In this document: positions 15,900-24,525 of the stretch, piece after piece
Numbering within the stretch: the first letter of the stretch is position 1
How the letters are laid out: the number at the start of each line of letters is the position of its first letter
Assembly (NCBI GenBank): GCA_044371675.1
Contig: JBILTF010000017.1
Coordinates: forward strand, 1-31,565
DNA from: CAIZGX01 sp044371675
Lineage (GTDB): Bacteria > Bacteroidota > Bacteroidia > Flavobacteriales_D > Sanyastnellaceae
Length of the DNA stretch: 31,565 bases
Direction of reading: 5' to 3'
Notes under the pieces: model-generated
What the model was told of the DNA's origin: nothing
What the model saw: only the letters and a program-made list of their open reading frames with translations
The model's database searches: none
Made by a program: the position numbers and the translations under genes

Positions 15900-16090
15900 G
15901 CACAAATCTTACATTGGGACATGAAAAAGTCCTATATGCAATCTATTCGTCAAAACAACGTAATTCCCTGAAATACATATTGTTATTTGACATATATTTA
16001 TCTCGCAGCGAATAAACTTTAGATAAATCGAAAAAAGTACTTGTTCGAACGAATATTTAATGTACATTTGCAAACCAATTTTTACTAGAA
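15900..16090. other. Divergent intergenic region
   Basis: This 191-bp AT-rich gap separates the leftward protease gene from rightward rpsT. It contains the rpsT promoter at 16041-16070. No good TTG/TAnnTTTG pair was found for the protease gene. Confidence 0.5.
16041..16070 (+). promoter_or_regulatory. Bacteroidota-type promoter of rpsT
   Basis: TTG at 16041-16043 and TACATTTG at 16063-16070 match the -33 TTG and -7 TAnnTTTG elements with 19 bp between. The rpsT ATG follows 20 bp downstream. This is the clearest promoter in the window and supports the phylum call. Confidence 0.82.
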
Positions 16091-16345
16091 ATGGCGAATC
16101 ACAAATCAGCAATTAAAAGAATCCGTAGCAACGACGCAAAGCGTCTTCGCAACAAATATTATCATAAGACAACTCGTAACGCTGTTCGCAAATTGCGTGC
16201 ACTGAAGAGCAAGGTGGAAGCTGATGCTTTGTTACCGACAGTCTCGTCTATGTTAGACAAATTAGCCAAGAACAATGTGATTCATTCTAATAAGGCCGCT
16301 AACTTAAAGAGCAGTCTTACGGTTTACGTAAATGGTTTGAAATAA
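16091..16345 (+). CDS. rpsT: Small ribosomal subunit protein bS20
   Basis: An 84-residue basic helical protein that binds 16S rRNA in the 30S body. It starts MANHKSAIKRIRSNDAKRLR, close to the family consensus, and has the conserved NKAANLKSSL near the C-terminus. Length is normal. It has its own strong promoter (16041-16070) and a terminator (16375-16398), so it is a single-gene unit. Confidence 0.96.
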   Translation: MANHKSAIKRIRSNDAKRLRNKYYHKTTRNAVRKLRALKSKVEADALLPTVSSMLDKLAKNNVIHSNKAANLKSSLTVYVNGLK

Positions 16346-16374
16346 GTAGTTGTTTTCATTGGTTTGTTTTTTTT

Positions 16375-16398
16375 AAGCCGTCTTTTTGACGGCTTTTT
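16375..16398 (+). terminator. Rho-independent terminator of rpsT
   Basis: AAGCCGTC (16375-16382) pairs perfectly with GACGGCTT (16388-16395) around five T, followed by TTT then ATTT. It overlaps an upstream in-frame ATG of radC (16364), which argues against that start. Confidence 0.85.
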
Positions 16399-16426
16399 AT
16401 TTGGCATAAACGCGCATAACTGTTTC

Positions 16427-16457
16427 TTGACTTCTAGCCCATATCGTGCTTCTTTTG
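16427..16457 (+). promoter_or_regulatory. Candidate promoter of the radC-wecB operon
   Basis: TTG at 16427-16429 and TTCTTTTG at 16450-16457 (one mismatch to TAnnTTTG) are 20 bp apart. The radC ATG at 16469 lies 12 bp downstream, giving a very short leader. Confidence 0.45.
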
Positions 16458-16468
16458 TGAAAAAAAGA

Positions 16469-17155
16469 ATGAGTATAAAAGTTGATTTACTTGAGAGTGA
16501 TTTACCGAGAGAGAAATTGCTAAGGCATTCCGCTGGAAGCATTACAGACATCGAGTTATTGTCCATTTTAATCGGCTCCGGTAACGCCAAAGAATCAGCT
16601 ATTCAAATTGCAGATAACCTTCTTCATAAATCTAGCAATTGCTTGCACGAACTTAGTCGTTACTCCTTTTCAGAGTTGTCCTCCATTCAAGGGCTTGGAC
16701 CCGCCAAGTGCTCTACGTTATTAGCCGCCTTTGAATTGGGACGAAGAAAACGGTCCGCGGAGCGAAAGAAGGGTGTTTCAGTGGGAAGCTCAGCGCATGC
16801 CTTCGAGATTTTTCACCAACATCTCTCCGATTTGAATCACGAAGAAATGTGGGTCCTTTTTCTTTCCAGAAACAATCAAGTGATAAAACTTGAAAAAGTA
16901 TCCGAAGGCGGATTCAGCGGAACGGTCGTAGATCCTAAGCGCATCTTTCACTTAGCCCTTCAACACAAAGCTTCACAACTTATATTGGCACACAACCACC
17001 CAAGTGGAAACTTGACCCCTAGCGCAGAGGATATTCGCGTGACGGAAAAGCTTATACAAGCCGGAAGAGTTCTTGAATTACAAGTTTTAGATCATTTGAT
17101 TGTAACTGAGAGCAGTTATTATAGCTTTGCAGACGAAGGAAAAATGATGCTATGA
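16469..17155 (+). CDS. radC: RadC family JAB-domain protein
   Basis: A 228-residue protein from the ATG at 16469. The upstream ATG at 16364 is rejected because it lies before the rpsT terminator. Residues about 1-95 form a helix-hairpin-helix-like region (IQGLGPAKCSTLLAAFELG). The C-terminal JAMM/MPN domain keeps the metal site HNHPSG with downstream Asp in AEDIRVTEKL. Named for an old link to DNA repair, the family's true role is unsettled; a DNA-linked metalloprotease or nuclease function is possible. Its stop overlaps the wecB start by 4 bp. Confidence 0.93.
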   Translation: MSIKVDLLESDLPREKLLRHSAGSITDIELLSILIGSGNAKESAIQIADNLLHKSSNCLHELSRYSFSELSSIQGLGPAKCSTLLAAFELGRRKRSAERKKGVSVGSSAHAFEIFHQHLSDLNHEEMWVLFLSRNNQVIKLEKVSEGGFSGTVVDPKRIFHLALQHKASQLILAHNHPSGNLTPSAEDIRVTEKLIQAGRVLELQVLDHLIVTESSYYSFADEGKMML

Positions 17156-18264
17156 AGAAAATTGTAACAGTAGTGGGTGCTCGTCCGCAGATAATTAAGT
17201 CTGCGGCATTGACTCGTGCCATAGAAAACGATTCATTTCTTCAAGAAATAAAAATTCATACACAGCAACATTCTTCTGAGAGCATGTCGGGACAGTTGTT
17301 TTCGGATTTGAAAATCAAAATACCTGATGTCTTGCTGGAGGCACCTTCAGGAAATAGCATTGAGCAAATAGCTCACATGTCCATGTCGCTGCAAAAAGCA
17401 TTTCAAATGCATACTCCTGACATGGTTGTCTTATACGGAGATACGAATAGCACACTGGCGGGCGCTCTTGCCGCCGCACACATGCATATCCCCATAGCTC
17501 ATATTGAAGCGGGACTTCGTTCGTTTAACCGACAAATGCCCGAAGAGATCAATCGCGTAACTACCGATCATCTGAGTACGCTTCTCTTCACTCCTACTTC
17601 TGTTGCGACCCTTCAGCTTAAAAAGGAAGGCTTCATAAACACAGAGGAGTCGGGTGCAACAGCAGCTAACGCAGCCGTTATTGAATGCGGAGATGTGATG
17701 TTAGACAATGCACTTAACTATTCGAACGGTATTGCGAAAGAACGAGAGAAGTATATTTTCCTTACGCTACACAGGCCATCGAATGTAGATAACCCAGAAT
17801 TCTTACTTCCGTTTTTACAAGAATTACTTCAAATTTCAATTGGACTTGGAATGGAATTGCATTTTGCGATTCATCCGAGAACCGCCATTTCCCTGGAGAA
17901 TTCGGAATTGAAAGATGAATGGGAACGATTGAAATTAAATGAGAATTTCATTTTATTTCCTCCATTTAATTATTCTGAAACCCTTGAGAAATTGACAAAA
18001 GCTTCTTTGGTTTGGACCGACTCTGGTGGATTGTGTAAGGAAGCGTTCTACATGGGAACACTTTGCTTAATTCTTCGAAGCGAAACGGAATGGACCGAAT
18101 TGGTAGATCACGGTTATGCGAAAGTGGTTCACAACGATTTGGAAAAAATAAAAACTGAAAGCATAAATTTTCTTGAAAACGGAATGCCCGATTCACTTCC
18201 ACTTTATGGAAAGGGAAATGCTGCTGAACTAATTTTATCTAGTATAAAATCCTTCTTCGCTTGA
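17152..18264 (+). CDS. wecB: UDP-N-acetylglucosamine 2-epimerase
   Basis: A 370-residue non-hydrolysing epimerase interconverting UDP-GlcNAc and UDP-ManNAc for surface polysaccharides. Recognisable parts are VTVVGARPQIIKSAAL at the start, YGDTNSTLAGALAA near 95-108, AHIEAGLRSFNRQMPEEINR near 118-137, LTLHRPSN near 205, and TDSGGLCKEAF near 285. The last motif usually reads SGGLQKEA or SGGVQEEA, so Gln to Cys is a small oddity. It overlaps radC upstream and the deacetylase-like gene downstream, so the last two genes may serve one sugar pathway. It appears intact. Confidence 0.92.
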   Translation: MKKIVTVVGARPQIIKSAALTRAIENDSFLQEIKIHTQQHSSESMSGQLFSDLKIKIPDVLLEAPSGNSIEQIAHMSMSLQKAFQMHTPDMVVLYGDTNSTLAGALAAAHMHIPIAHIEAGLRSFNRQMPEEINRVTTDHLSTLLFTPTSVATLQLKKEGFINTEESGATAANAAVIECGDVMLDNALNYSNGIAKEREKYIFLTLHRPSNVDNPEFLLPFLQELLQISIGLGMELHFAIHPRTAISLENSELKDEWERLKLNENFILFPPFNYSETLEKLTKASLVWTDSGGLCKEAFYMGTLCLILRSETEWTELVDHGYAKVVHNDLEKIKTESINFLENGMPDSLPLYGKGNAAELILSSIKSFFA

Positions 18265-19535
18265 TCGCTATTTATTCTGAAATAGATTCTTCAAGATTGA
18301 ATCATGCACTGAAAGCACTTTTTAGTCCGGTTGGAGTTTCTTATGTCATTTTGAAAACCAAAAGTGAATTCGATGAATTCCATGGAGCTAAATTGATTTA
18401 TGCTGAAGAAAGCTGGGACAATCATTTGCATATACCAAGTTCTGCCTTTTTCAAAAATGATTCAATTGATAAATCAGAACATTTCGATTTTCCTTTTGAA
18501 GTTCCTGAGAAGGGTGTTTTTCATTTCAATTTTGATGTAATATCTGCGAGTTTCATTTTACTGAGTCGATATGAAGAAGAAGTTGTTCCAATGCGAGATG
18601 CTTTTGGAAGATTTGAGAGCAAGAACAGTCTTTTAAGCAAACGAAATTGGCTGGAGCGTCCGTTGGTTGACGAATGGCGATTGGCCTTGATAAGAGCCAT
18701 TCAAGAGCGTTTTCCTTCCTTCGACTACACGCCTACTTCGCACCAAGTTCAATTGACCATTGATGTGGACAGTGCTTATGCTTATTTAAACAAAGGATTT
18801 TATAGAACGGCTGGTGGGTTTGCGAAGGATTTGGTGACGTTTCAATTTGGAAATTTATTTCGAAGAGTGCTTGTGTTGCTTCGCCTTCGTGAAGACGATT
18901 ACAACACGTATGACTATATTGAGGGAATTCAGCAGAAGTATGGTTTTGATTTAACCTATTTCTTCTTGCTTGCCAACTTCGGTGCATACGATAAGAATGT
19001 TCCTTATTCGAGCAAAGCTCTTCAAATCTTGATTCAATCGTTTTCGAAAAACGTTCGAATAGGTATTCATCCAGGAGTTGCTTCTCATTCTTCTCTTTCA
19101 ATATTGAAAGAAGAAATTAGAAGACTTCAATTTATTACTGAAAAGAAAGTTACGCATGCGCGCATGCATTATCTGAAAATGAACGGTGCTGAAACCTATC
19201 GCAATCTTCTTCAATGTGAAATTGAGAATGATTACACGATGGGCTTTGCCGATGTGGTTGGATTCAAGACTGGAACTGCGCTTTCACACTTCTGGTATGA
19301 TTTCAAACAAGAAAAAGAAACGACATTGAAGCTTCATCCGTTTGTAGCCATGGACGCCACGTTGAATCGATACATGAATCTTTCAGCGCAAGAAGCGATT
19401 GATAAGTTGAAAGAATTAAAGCAAACCTGCGAAAGACTTCAAGTGCCTTTTTGTTTGTTGTGGCACAACGAAAGTTTTTCGGAATGCAACGAATGGAAAG
19501 GTTGGAAGGAAGTGGTGGCTGAAGTTATGCGTTGA
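18261..19535 (+). CDS. Polysaccharide deacetylase-like protein
   Basis: About 424 residues, starting at a TTG whose last two bases overlap the wecB stop (TTGA); no closer ATG fits. The N-terminal 150 residues have the lead domain common in Bacteroidota homologues (SASFILLSRYEE). The C-terminal NodB-like part carries QLTIDVDSAYAYLNKG (acidic pair), RIGIHPGVASHSS, RMHYLKM, MGFADVVGFKTGT and WHNESFS. Family members probably remove acetyl groups from surface sugars, and the gene before it makes UDP-ManNAc. No signal peptide is seen. It is tail to tail with lpxH, overlapping by 11 bp. Substrate unknown. Confidence 0.8.
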   Translation: MIAIYSEIDSSRLNHALKALFSPVGVSYVILKTKSEFDEFHGAKLIYAEESWDNHLHIPSSAFFKNDSIDKSEHFDFPFEVPEKGVFHFNFDVISASFILLSRYEEEVVPMRDAFGRFESKNSLLSKRNWLERPLVDEWRLALIRAIQERFPSFDYTPTSHQVQLTIDVDSAYAYLNKGFYRTAGGFAKDLVTFQFGNLFRRVLVLLRLREDDYNTYDYIEGIQQKYGFDLTYFFLLANFGAYDKNVPYSSKALQILIQSFSKNVRIGIHPGVASHSSLSILKEEIRRLQFITEKKVTHARMHYLKMNGAETYRNLLQCEIENDYTMGFADVVGFKTGTALSHFWYDFKQEKETTLKLHPFVAMDATLNRYMNLSAQEAIDKLKELKQTCERLQVPFCLLWHNESFSECNEWKGWKEVVAEVMR

Positions 19536-20271
19536 GTTTCTTCAACTCGAAAATTCCATCTTCCATCACACCGTATGTGTAATGATGAAGCCAATCTCCG
19601 ATGTTGATGTACTCTGAATTCTCACCCACTTTGATTTGCATGGGCAAATGGCGATGTCCGAAAATGAAGTAATCGAAGTGTTCTTTTTGAAGTTGTTCTT
19701 TCGCGAAGATCGCTAGCCATTCATTCTCTTCACCCAAAAATGTTTTATCGCTTTCTCCAGTAGAACTTCTGCTATATCCTGAACTCTGCTGTGCGAGCCA
19801 GATTCCGAAGTTCGGATGAAGTCTTGCGAAGAGCCATTGACAGAAGTTTGATGCGAAGAATTTCTTCAAGATTTTATAGCCGTTGTCACCAGGACCTAGG
19901 CCATCTCCGTGACCAATGAAATACTTCTTGCCGTTCCACTCACGCACAATGGGAGCGCGATGGAGTGTGATTCCACACTCTTGTGGAAGGTAATCGAAGA
20001 TCCACATGTCGTGATTTCCGATGAACCAATGCACGGGGATTCCGCTGTCTGTTATTTCGGAAATTTTTCCTAGCAAGCGCGTGAATCCGCGTGGCACGGC
20101 TCTTTTGTATTCAAACCAAAAATCGAATACATCTCCAACCAAGAATATTTCGCTTGCGTCTGCCCTAGCCTCTTCAAGCCATTGCACGACTTTCTTTTCA
20201 CGAACAAGGCTCTCCTCAAAGTTGGGAGCGCCGAGGTGAAAGTCGGAAGCGAAATATACTTTGTTCTTCAT
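19525..20271 (-). CDS. lpxH: UDP-2,3-diacylglucosamine pyrophosphohydrolase-like (LpxH)
   Basis: A 248-residue calcineurin-like phosphoesterase from the ATG at 20271; a TTG-type or upstream start at 20304 would overlap the M1 gene by 32 bp. Metal-binding blocks appear in order: SDFHLG, GDVFDFWFEY, GNHDMW, GHGDGLG, and FGHRHLP. LpxH cleaves UDP-2,3-diacylglucosamine to lipid X at the cytoplasmic face of the inner membrane, an essential lipid A step. It is 1 bp after the M1 peptidase gene and last in the operon that begins with lpxK, another lipid A gene, which supports the assignment. Confidence 0.88.
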   Translation of the reverse strand: MKNKVYFASDFHLGAPNFEESLVREKKVVQWLEEARADASEIFLVGDVFDFWFEYKRAVPRGFTRLLGKISEITDSGIPVHWFIGNHDMWIFDYLPQECGITLHRAPIVREWNGKKYFIGHGDGLGPGDNGYKILKKFFASNFCQWLFARLHPNFGIWLAQQSSGYSRSSTGESDKTFLGEENEWLAIFAKEQLQKEHFDYFIFGHRHLPMQIKVGENSEYINIGDWLHHYTYGVMEDGIFELKKLNA

Positions 20272-20272
20272 C

Positions 20273-23200
20273 TTATTTTCCTGCGATGCTTCTGATAAGT
20301 GCAAACGGCTCTAATCCAACAAGATTAATGTTCATCATAACACCGTTGAAATAGCCAGGTAACATTGCGTCTTGAACTTTGCTATTTCCGTAAATTGGAA
20401 GTGTTACACTCCATACATTCGGAATAATATCAATCACAGCAGAGGTGTTCCAATAAACGCCTTCAGCATTGTAGCTTGGACAAGCGGGGCTCCATGCATC
20501 TAAGATTGTTCCTTGCAACGAGATGTTGAATTTTTCGATTGGAAGTTGAATTCCAACTGTGGTTGAAAGAAGTCTTTTTGTTGCTCCGACATTGCGAAGG
20601 TTCACACCAAGGTTACCCATTCCATTTGCAACTTGTTCAGCCGCAAATCCTGAGTTTGCTCCTCTTCCGAAATAGAGATTGTCGAAAGCGTAATCGTACG
20701 TTCCAGAAACTCCAGATAAACCGAAGGCACCGTTTCCTAATTCATATAACGCATCGTTGTTTGCTTGATATCCGGCAAAGGCCTTCACATATACATGACG
20801 ATCTTTGGCTAATGAATATTTGAAACGATACTCTCCGCCTGCACTAAGCAATGTTCCAATTTGAGTAGAAGCTTCACGAGCATAAGAAGCTTGCTGAAGG
20901 ACACGTCCATTTACATTCAGTGTTTGACGGGGACCAATCTTCTGAGTCCAATTGGCGTCGAATTGAATGAATTCGCGGCTGTAATCAGAGATCAAGCTTT
21001 CATCAATTGAATTGATGTTAAACGTATTTCTCATCCACTGAAATTGATAAGCCAAAGCAACATTGATAACTGTACCCTTATTGAAATTCGAAGGTTTGTT
21101 GCGGAAGGTATATGCTACGTATGGTTTCAAGAGCATATAGTTGTCATATGAACTACTTAATTCTGTTGAATAATCATCCATACCAAAACGTTGAACTTTA
21201 GTTCCTGCAGTGAAATTTAATTTGTGGTAGGCGACGCTTGCGAATCCGTTTACCGCTTTTCTCTTGAAACTATAGAGTGGAGAAACATTCCATTCGAAAT
21301 TCTTACGAAGGATTTGTTTGTTGTGAAGGTTCACCCCTATCATGCTTCCGTCGTGAACGTTATATGCATACATAGGAAGGTAGAATAATTCTGTTTGCTT
21401 CGGATTGTCGATGCTTGAGAAAAATTTCATCTTAACAGGCTCTATTTTCTTGAATAGACCAGAACTTCTCATGGTGTTGTTCTCTCTGTTCACTTCTGGG
21501 ATTACTCCTTCTGGATCGATTGAATAAGATGTCGAGTTTGGTGCTGTTATCCAAATAGACTTTCCAGGAGCAATTGCTTCTTTAGTCCAAATAGGTGTCT
21601 TGCTGTCTTCTGTTCCAATGGACACTCCGCCTGTTGCATAGCCGGTGTTCTTTACTTTCACCAAGACAGTCCCAGGCTCAGCAGTATTTTGCTTAATTTT
21701 AGTAATACTGAAATCGATTTTCTCAGTCGTCTTAATTAATTCACTGAAGAACCAATCGAGTTTCTGATTTGCAGTCTCTTCAAAGACACTTTGAATGTCT
21801 TCCGGTTGTGGGTGTTTGAATTTCCATTTCTCGAAATAATTGTGCATGCACTGATCGAATAACGGTTCGCCCAAATACCCTTTCAAATAATAGAACAACA
21901 ATGCTGTCTTCTTGTATACGATTCCACCGTAGTTGATTTCGGTGAAGCTGTCTGAATGACATTGCAAAGGTTGATCGAGGTTTTGAGAAGCCGAGATTAA
22001 ATAAGATAACTCGCTCAATGAACGTTGTGAGAAATCTGATAATCCTAAAGTCTTATCTAATCCACCAATTCCAATGGCAGCGCCTAGTGACGCATCTGGA
22101 TATTTCGTGTCCATGTAACGATCTTCGTTGAACGAGTTCAAGCCTTCATCCATCCAGGCGTTATCACGCTCGTTACTTCCCAATATTCCGTAGAACCAGT
22201 TGTGACCTACTTCGTGCATGATAACTGTTTCAAGCATGCGGTCATTTCCAGCAGAACCAATAACGGTTACGTTTGGATATTCCATTCCTCCACCTGCGCT
22301 AATGGTTCCGTCTACTGCGGTAACTTGATTGTATGGATAGTCACCATTCCACAAAGAATAATAATAAATCGCATCATGTAAATACGCTGAAGACTTGCTC
22401 CACAACTTCGCGCTCTCTGGAGTGAATAACGCCCAAGTCGTAACTTGATTTTTGTTTGCAGGGGTTTCTACATTTCCTTTTAAAACAATCCAACGCTTGT
22501 CTGCAAACCATCCGAAGTCGTGCACGCGTGATTGAGTGTAACGAACCGTTTTCCATTCTTTTGAAGATTCCGGAAAAGCATTTAAATCAGCATCAAGGGA
22601 GTTCGAATCTAACGATGCTTTTGCAGACTTTTCTATTCCCATTGAAGCTTGTTCATTCATGAATTCAACTTCTGAAGGAGTCTGACAATCTCCGGTTGCG
22701 CCCAAGATGTAATTCTTTGGAAGCGTAATGCTTACATCATATGAACCGAACTCACTGTAGAATTCTCCTTGCGTTAAGTAAGGCATTTGGTGCCATCCGT
22801 TTCTATCATAAACCGCTGGCTTAGGATACCATTGTGTAATTTGGAAGCTCTGCCCAATGTGTCCCAAACGAGAAATACTTCCACTTGGAATCTTTACACG
22901 GAAAGGAGTTGTGATGGTTATGCTCTGACCCGGTTGAAGCGGAGAAGCCAATAACAACTTGCAGATATCGATGTTTTCGCCATCATACTCCCAAGTAGTT
23001 TTCACTCCGTTTATTTTGAAATCCAATGAGTCGATGTATCCTTTGTTTTCAGCCAATGTCGTAAACAAAACGAAATTGCGGGTACGAGCTAATTGTTTAG
23101 CCAATGCCGTTTTTCTGTTCTTGTAGGCATTTGGCCAAATGTGCATGTAAATTTCATTCAATGCATTCGGACTGTTGTTGGTGTAAACCAATTCTTCGTC

Positions 23201-23338
23201 ACCGTATAGCATGTTGCGCTCATCGTCGAGTTTCACTTCGATCTTGAATTTTACATCTTGTTGGAAGTATGGCTTTGATTGCGCGAAAGAGACAACGCTC
23301 ATTCCTAACGCGACAAGTGCTAATGCTATTTTTTTCAT
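20273..23338 (-). CDS. Exported M1 family metallopeptidase with beta-rich tail
   Basis: About 1021 residues from the ATG at 23338, which gives a clean signal peptide: MKKIALALVALGMSVVSFAQ. The M1 catalytic domain carries the exopeptidase motif GGGMEYP near 349-355 and zinc site HEVGHNWFYG near 375, with third ligand Glu in WMDEGLN near 398. It therefore probably trims or cleaves peptides outside the cytoplasm. After about residue 640 a 380-residue region has repeated amphipathic strands (such as VINVALAYQFQWMRN), perhaps an outer-membrane-associated barrel or sandwich. It lies between the TlpA-like gene and lpxH. Substrate unknown. Confidence 0.85.
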   Translation of the reverse strand: MKKIALALVALGMSVVSFAQSKPYFQQDVKFKIEVKLDDERNMLYGDEELVYTNNSPNALNEIYMHIWPNAYKNRKTALAKQLARTRNFVLFTTLAENKGYIDSLDFKINGVKTTWEYDGENIDICKLLLASPLQPGQSITITTPFRVKIPSGSISRLGHIGQSFQITQWYPKPAVYDRNGWHQMPYLTQGEFYSEFGSYDVSITLPKNYILGATGDCQTPSEVEFMNEQASMGIEKSAKASLDSNSLDADLNAFPESSKEWKTVRYTQSRVHDFGWFADKRWIVLKGNVETPANKNQVTTWALFTPESAKLWSKSSAYLHDAIYYYSLWNGDYPYNQVTAVDGTISAGGGMEYPNVTVIGSAGNDRMLETVIMHEVGHNWFYGILGSNERDNAWMDEGLNSFNEDRYMDTKYPDASLGAAIGIGGLDKTLGLSDFSQRSLSELSYLISASQNLDQPLQCHSDSFTEINYGGIVYKKTALLFYYLKGYLGEPLFDQCMHNYFEKWKFKHPQPEDIQSVFEETANQKLDWFFSELIKTTEKIDFSITKIKQNTAEPGTVLVKVKNTGYATGGVSIGTEDSKTPIWTKEAIAPGKSIWITAPNSTSYSIDPEGVIPEVNRENNTMRSSGLFKKIEPVKMKFFSSIDNPKQTELFYLPMYAYNVHDGSMIGVNLHNKQILRKNFEWNVSPLYSFKRKAVNGFASVAYHKLNFTAGTKVQRFGMDDYSTELSSSYDNYMLLKPYVAYTFRNKPSNFNKGTVINVALAYQFQWMRNTFNINSIDESLISDYSREFIQFDANWTQKIGPRQTLNVNGRVLQQASYAREASTQIGTLLSAGGEYRFKYSLAKDRHVYVKAFAGYQANNDALYELGNGAFGLSGVSGTYDYAFDNLYFGRGANSGFAAEQVANGMGNLGVNLRNVGATKRLLSTTVGIQLPIEKFNISLQGTILDAWSPACPSYNAEGVYWNTSAVIDIIPNVWSVTLPIYGNSKVQDAMLPGYFNGVMMNINLVGLEPFALIRSIAGK

Positions 23339-23382
23339 ATTGAATTTATTACTACGACGATTAGAGATCATTTTAGTTACAG

Positions 23383-24525
23383 TTATAGTCCTAATTTTTT
23401 AAGTTCACTTTCCAAACCTTCACCGCGAAGCGATTCGCCCATGGCTACAATCTTTCCTTCCTTATCAATTAAAACTGGAAATGGAATGCTCTCAATTTCA
23501 TATGTTGGAACAACGGCCGATTTCCATCCGCCTAAATCTGAAACATGATTGTTCCAGACCAATCCGTCTTTTTTAATAGCGGCTTCCCAAGCCGATTTGT
23601 TTTCATCCAATGAAACGGAGAACACATCGAATCCTTTTGAGGCATATCTGTTATAAACTGAAACCACATTTGGATTTTCCTTTCTGCATGGTCCGCACCA
23701 CGATGCCCAGAAGTCAAGCAGAACAATCTTTCCACGCAAACTACTTAATGCTTTTGTTTGTCCGGATATATTTGGAAGCTTGATTTCAGGCGCCATTTTT
23801 CCAACTGCAATATTGGAATTGGATCCAGCACTTGAACTGCTTGCGTTTTTAATTTGTCCGACTAATTTTTCCAAAGTCTTATAAGCTGGAAGCTTTCCGC
23901 AAGTGGGTTTTGTGTCGTTTAAAACACGCTGATACCAATTGAAATCGAATCGAGGATCAAGATTCTGCACAATTGAAATCGCCAATAAACTTGCTGAATG
24001 TTTTTCCAACCAACCTTTGATAAATGCATTGGCTTCTTTCTGTGCCGCAGCTGATTGACCTTCCCACTTGGCGATCCATTGTGTGCTGTCTAACGAAGGG
24101 TCTGTCGAAGGACGATCAATTTGAGCCTGTGCCTCCGCAAGTTTTTCCATCATGGGTTCCCACTTCTTCACCAAGTCCATGTACTCATTGGTTTGCTCTG
24201 AACCTACCACTTTCGCGTTATTTAAATTCGCGAATTCCGCAGTAATTTCAACATGTTCGGAACTGTCTGTAATGAGTTGAAGGAAATTTCCTTCCTTGAA
24301 ATAGATACGATAAAAGTCTAAAGGAAGATTGTCGTGAGACTTCAAACTGAAACTTCCATCTGAACCTACAACGGTGCTATCTATGGGAAGAACTCTGCTG
24401 TCTGAAAGCGATTCCAAATAAATCGTTTTTCCTTCAGCACCCGTAATGACTCCTGAAATGGAATTTGAATTTCCGCATGACGCGAAAGAAATTGCAGCAG
24501 CGATTATGATTACAAGATTTCTCAT
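23383..24525 (-). CDS. TlpA-like thioredoxin-fold lipoprotein
   Basis: A 380-residue exported protein. The signal MRNLVIIIAAAISFASC is a lipobox, so it is likely anchored in a membrane. Residues 20-130 resemble the DUF4369 beta domain (SGVITGAEGKTIYLES). A helical middle leads to a thioredoxin domain at about 245-380 with active site WASWCGPC and the cis-proline loop YEIESIPFPVLID. Such proteins act as periplasmic thiol-disulfide reductases for extracytoplasmic targets. It overlaps gatB by 4 bp and precedes the M1 peptidase gene by 44 bp. The real redox partner is unknown. Confidence 0.9.
   Translation of the reverse strand: MRNLVIIIAAAISFASCGNSNSISGVITGAEGKTIYLESLSDSRVLPIDSTVVGSDGSFSLKSHDNLPLDFYRIYFKEGNFLQLITDSSEHVEITAEFANLNNAKVVGSEQTNEYMDLVKKWEPMMEKLAEAQAQIDRPSTDPSLDSTQWIAKWEGQSAAAQKEANAFIKGWLEKHSASLLAISIVQNLDPRFDFNWYQRVLNDTKPTCGKLPAYKTLEKLVGQIKNASSSSAGSNSNIAVGKMAPEIKLPNISGQTKALSSLRGKIVLLDFWASWCGPCRKENPNVVSVYNRYASKGFDVFSVSLDENKSAWEAAIKKDGLVWNNHVSDLGGWKSAVVPTYEIESIPFPVLIDKEGKIVAMGESLRGEGLESELKKLGL

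Noticed and set aside
15906..16112. Leftward 67-codon frame upstream of rpsT
   Set aside because: It overlaps the rpsT promoter and start with no family match or start context.
16364..16468. Upstream in-frame start of radC at 16364
   Set aside because: It would place the rpsT terminator inside the gene, and the extra residues are not in the family; start 16469 fits RadC.
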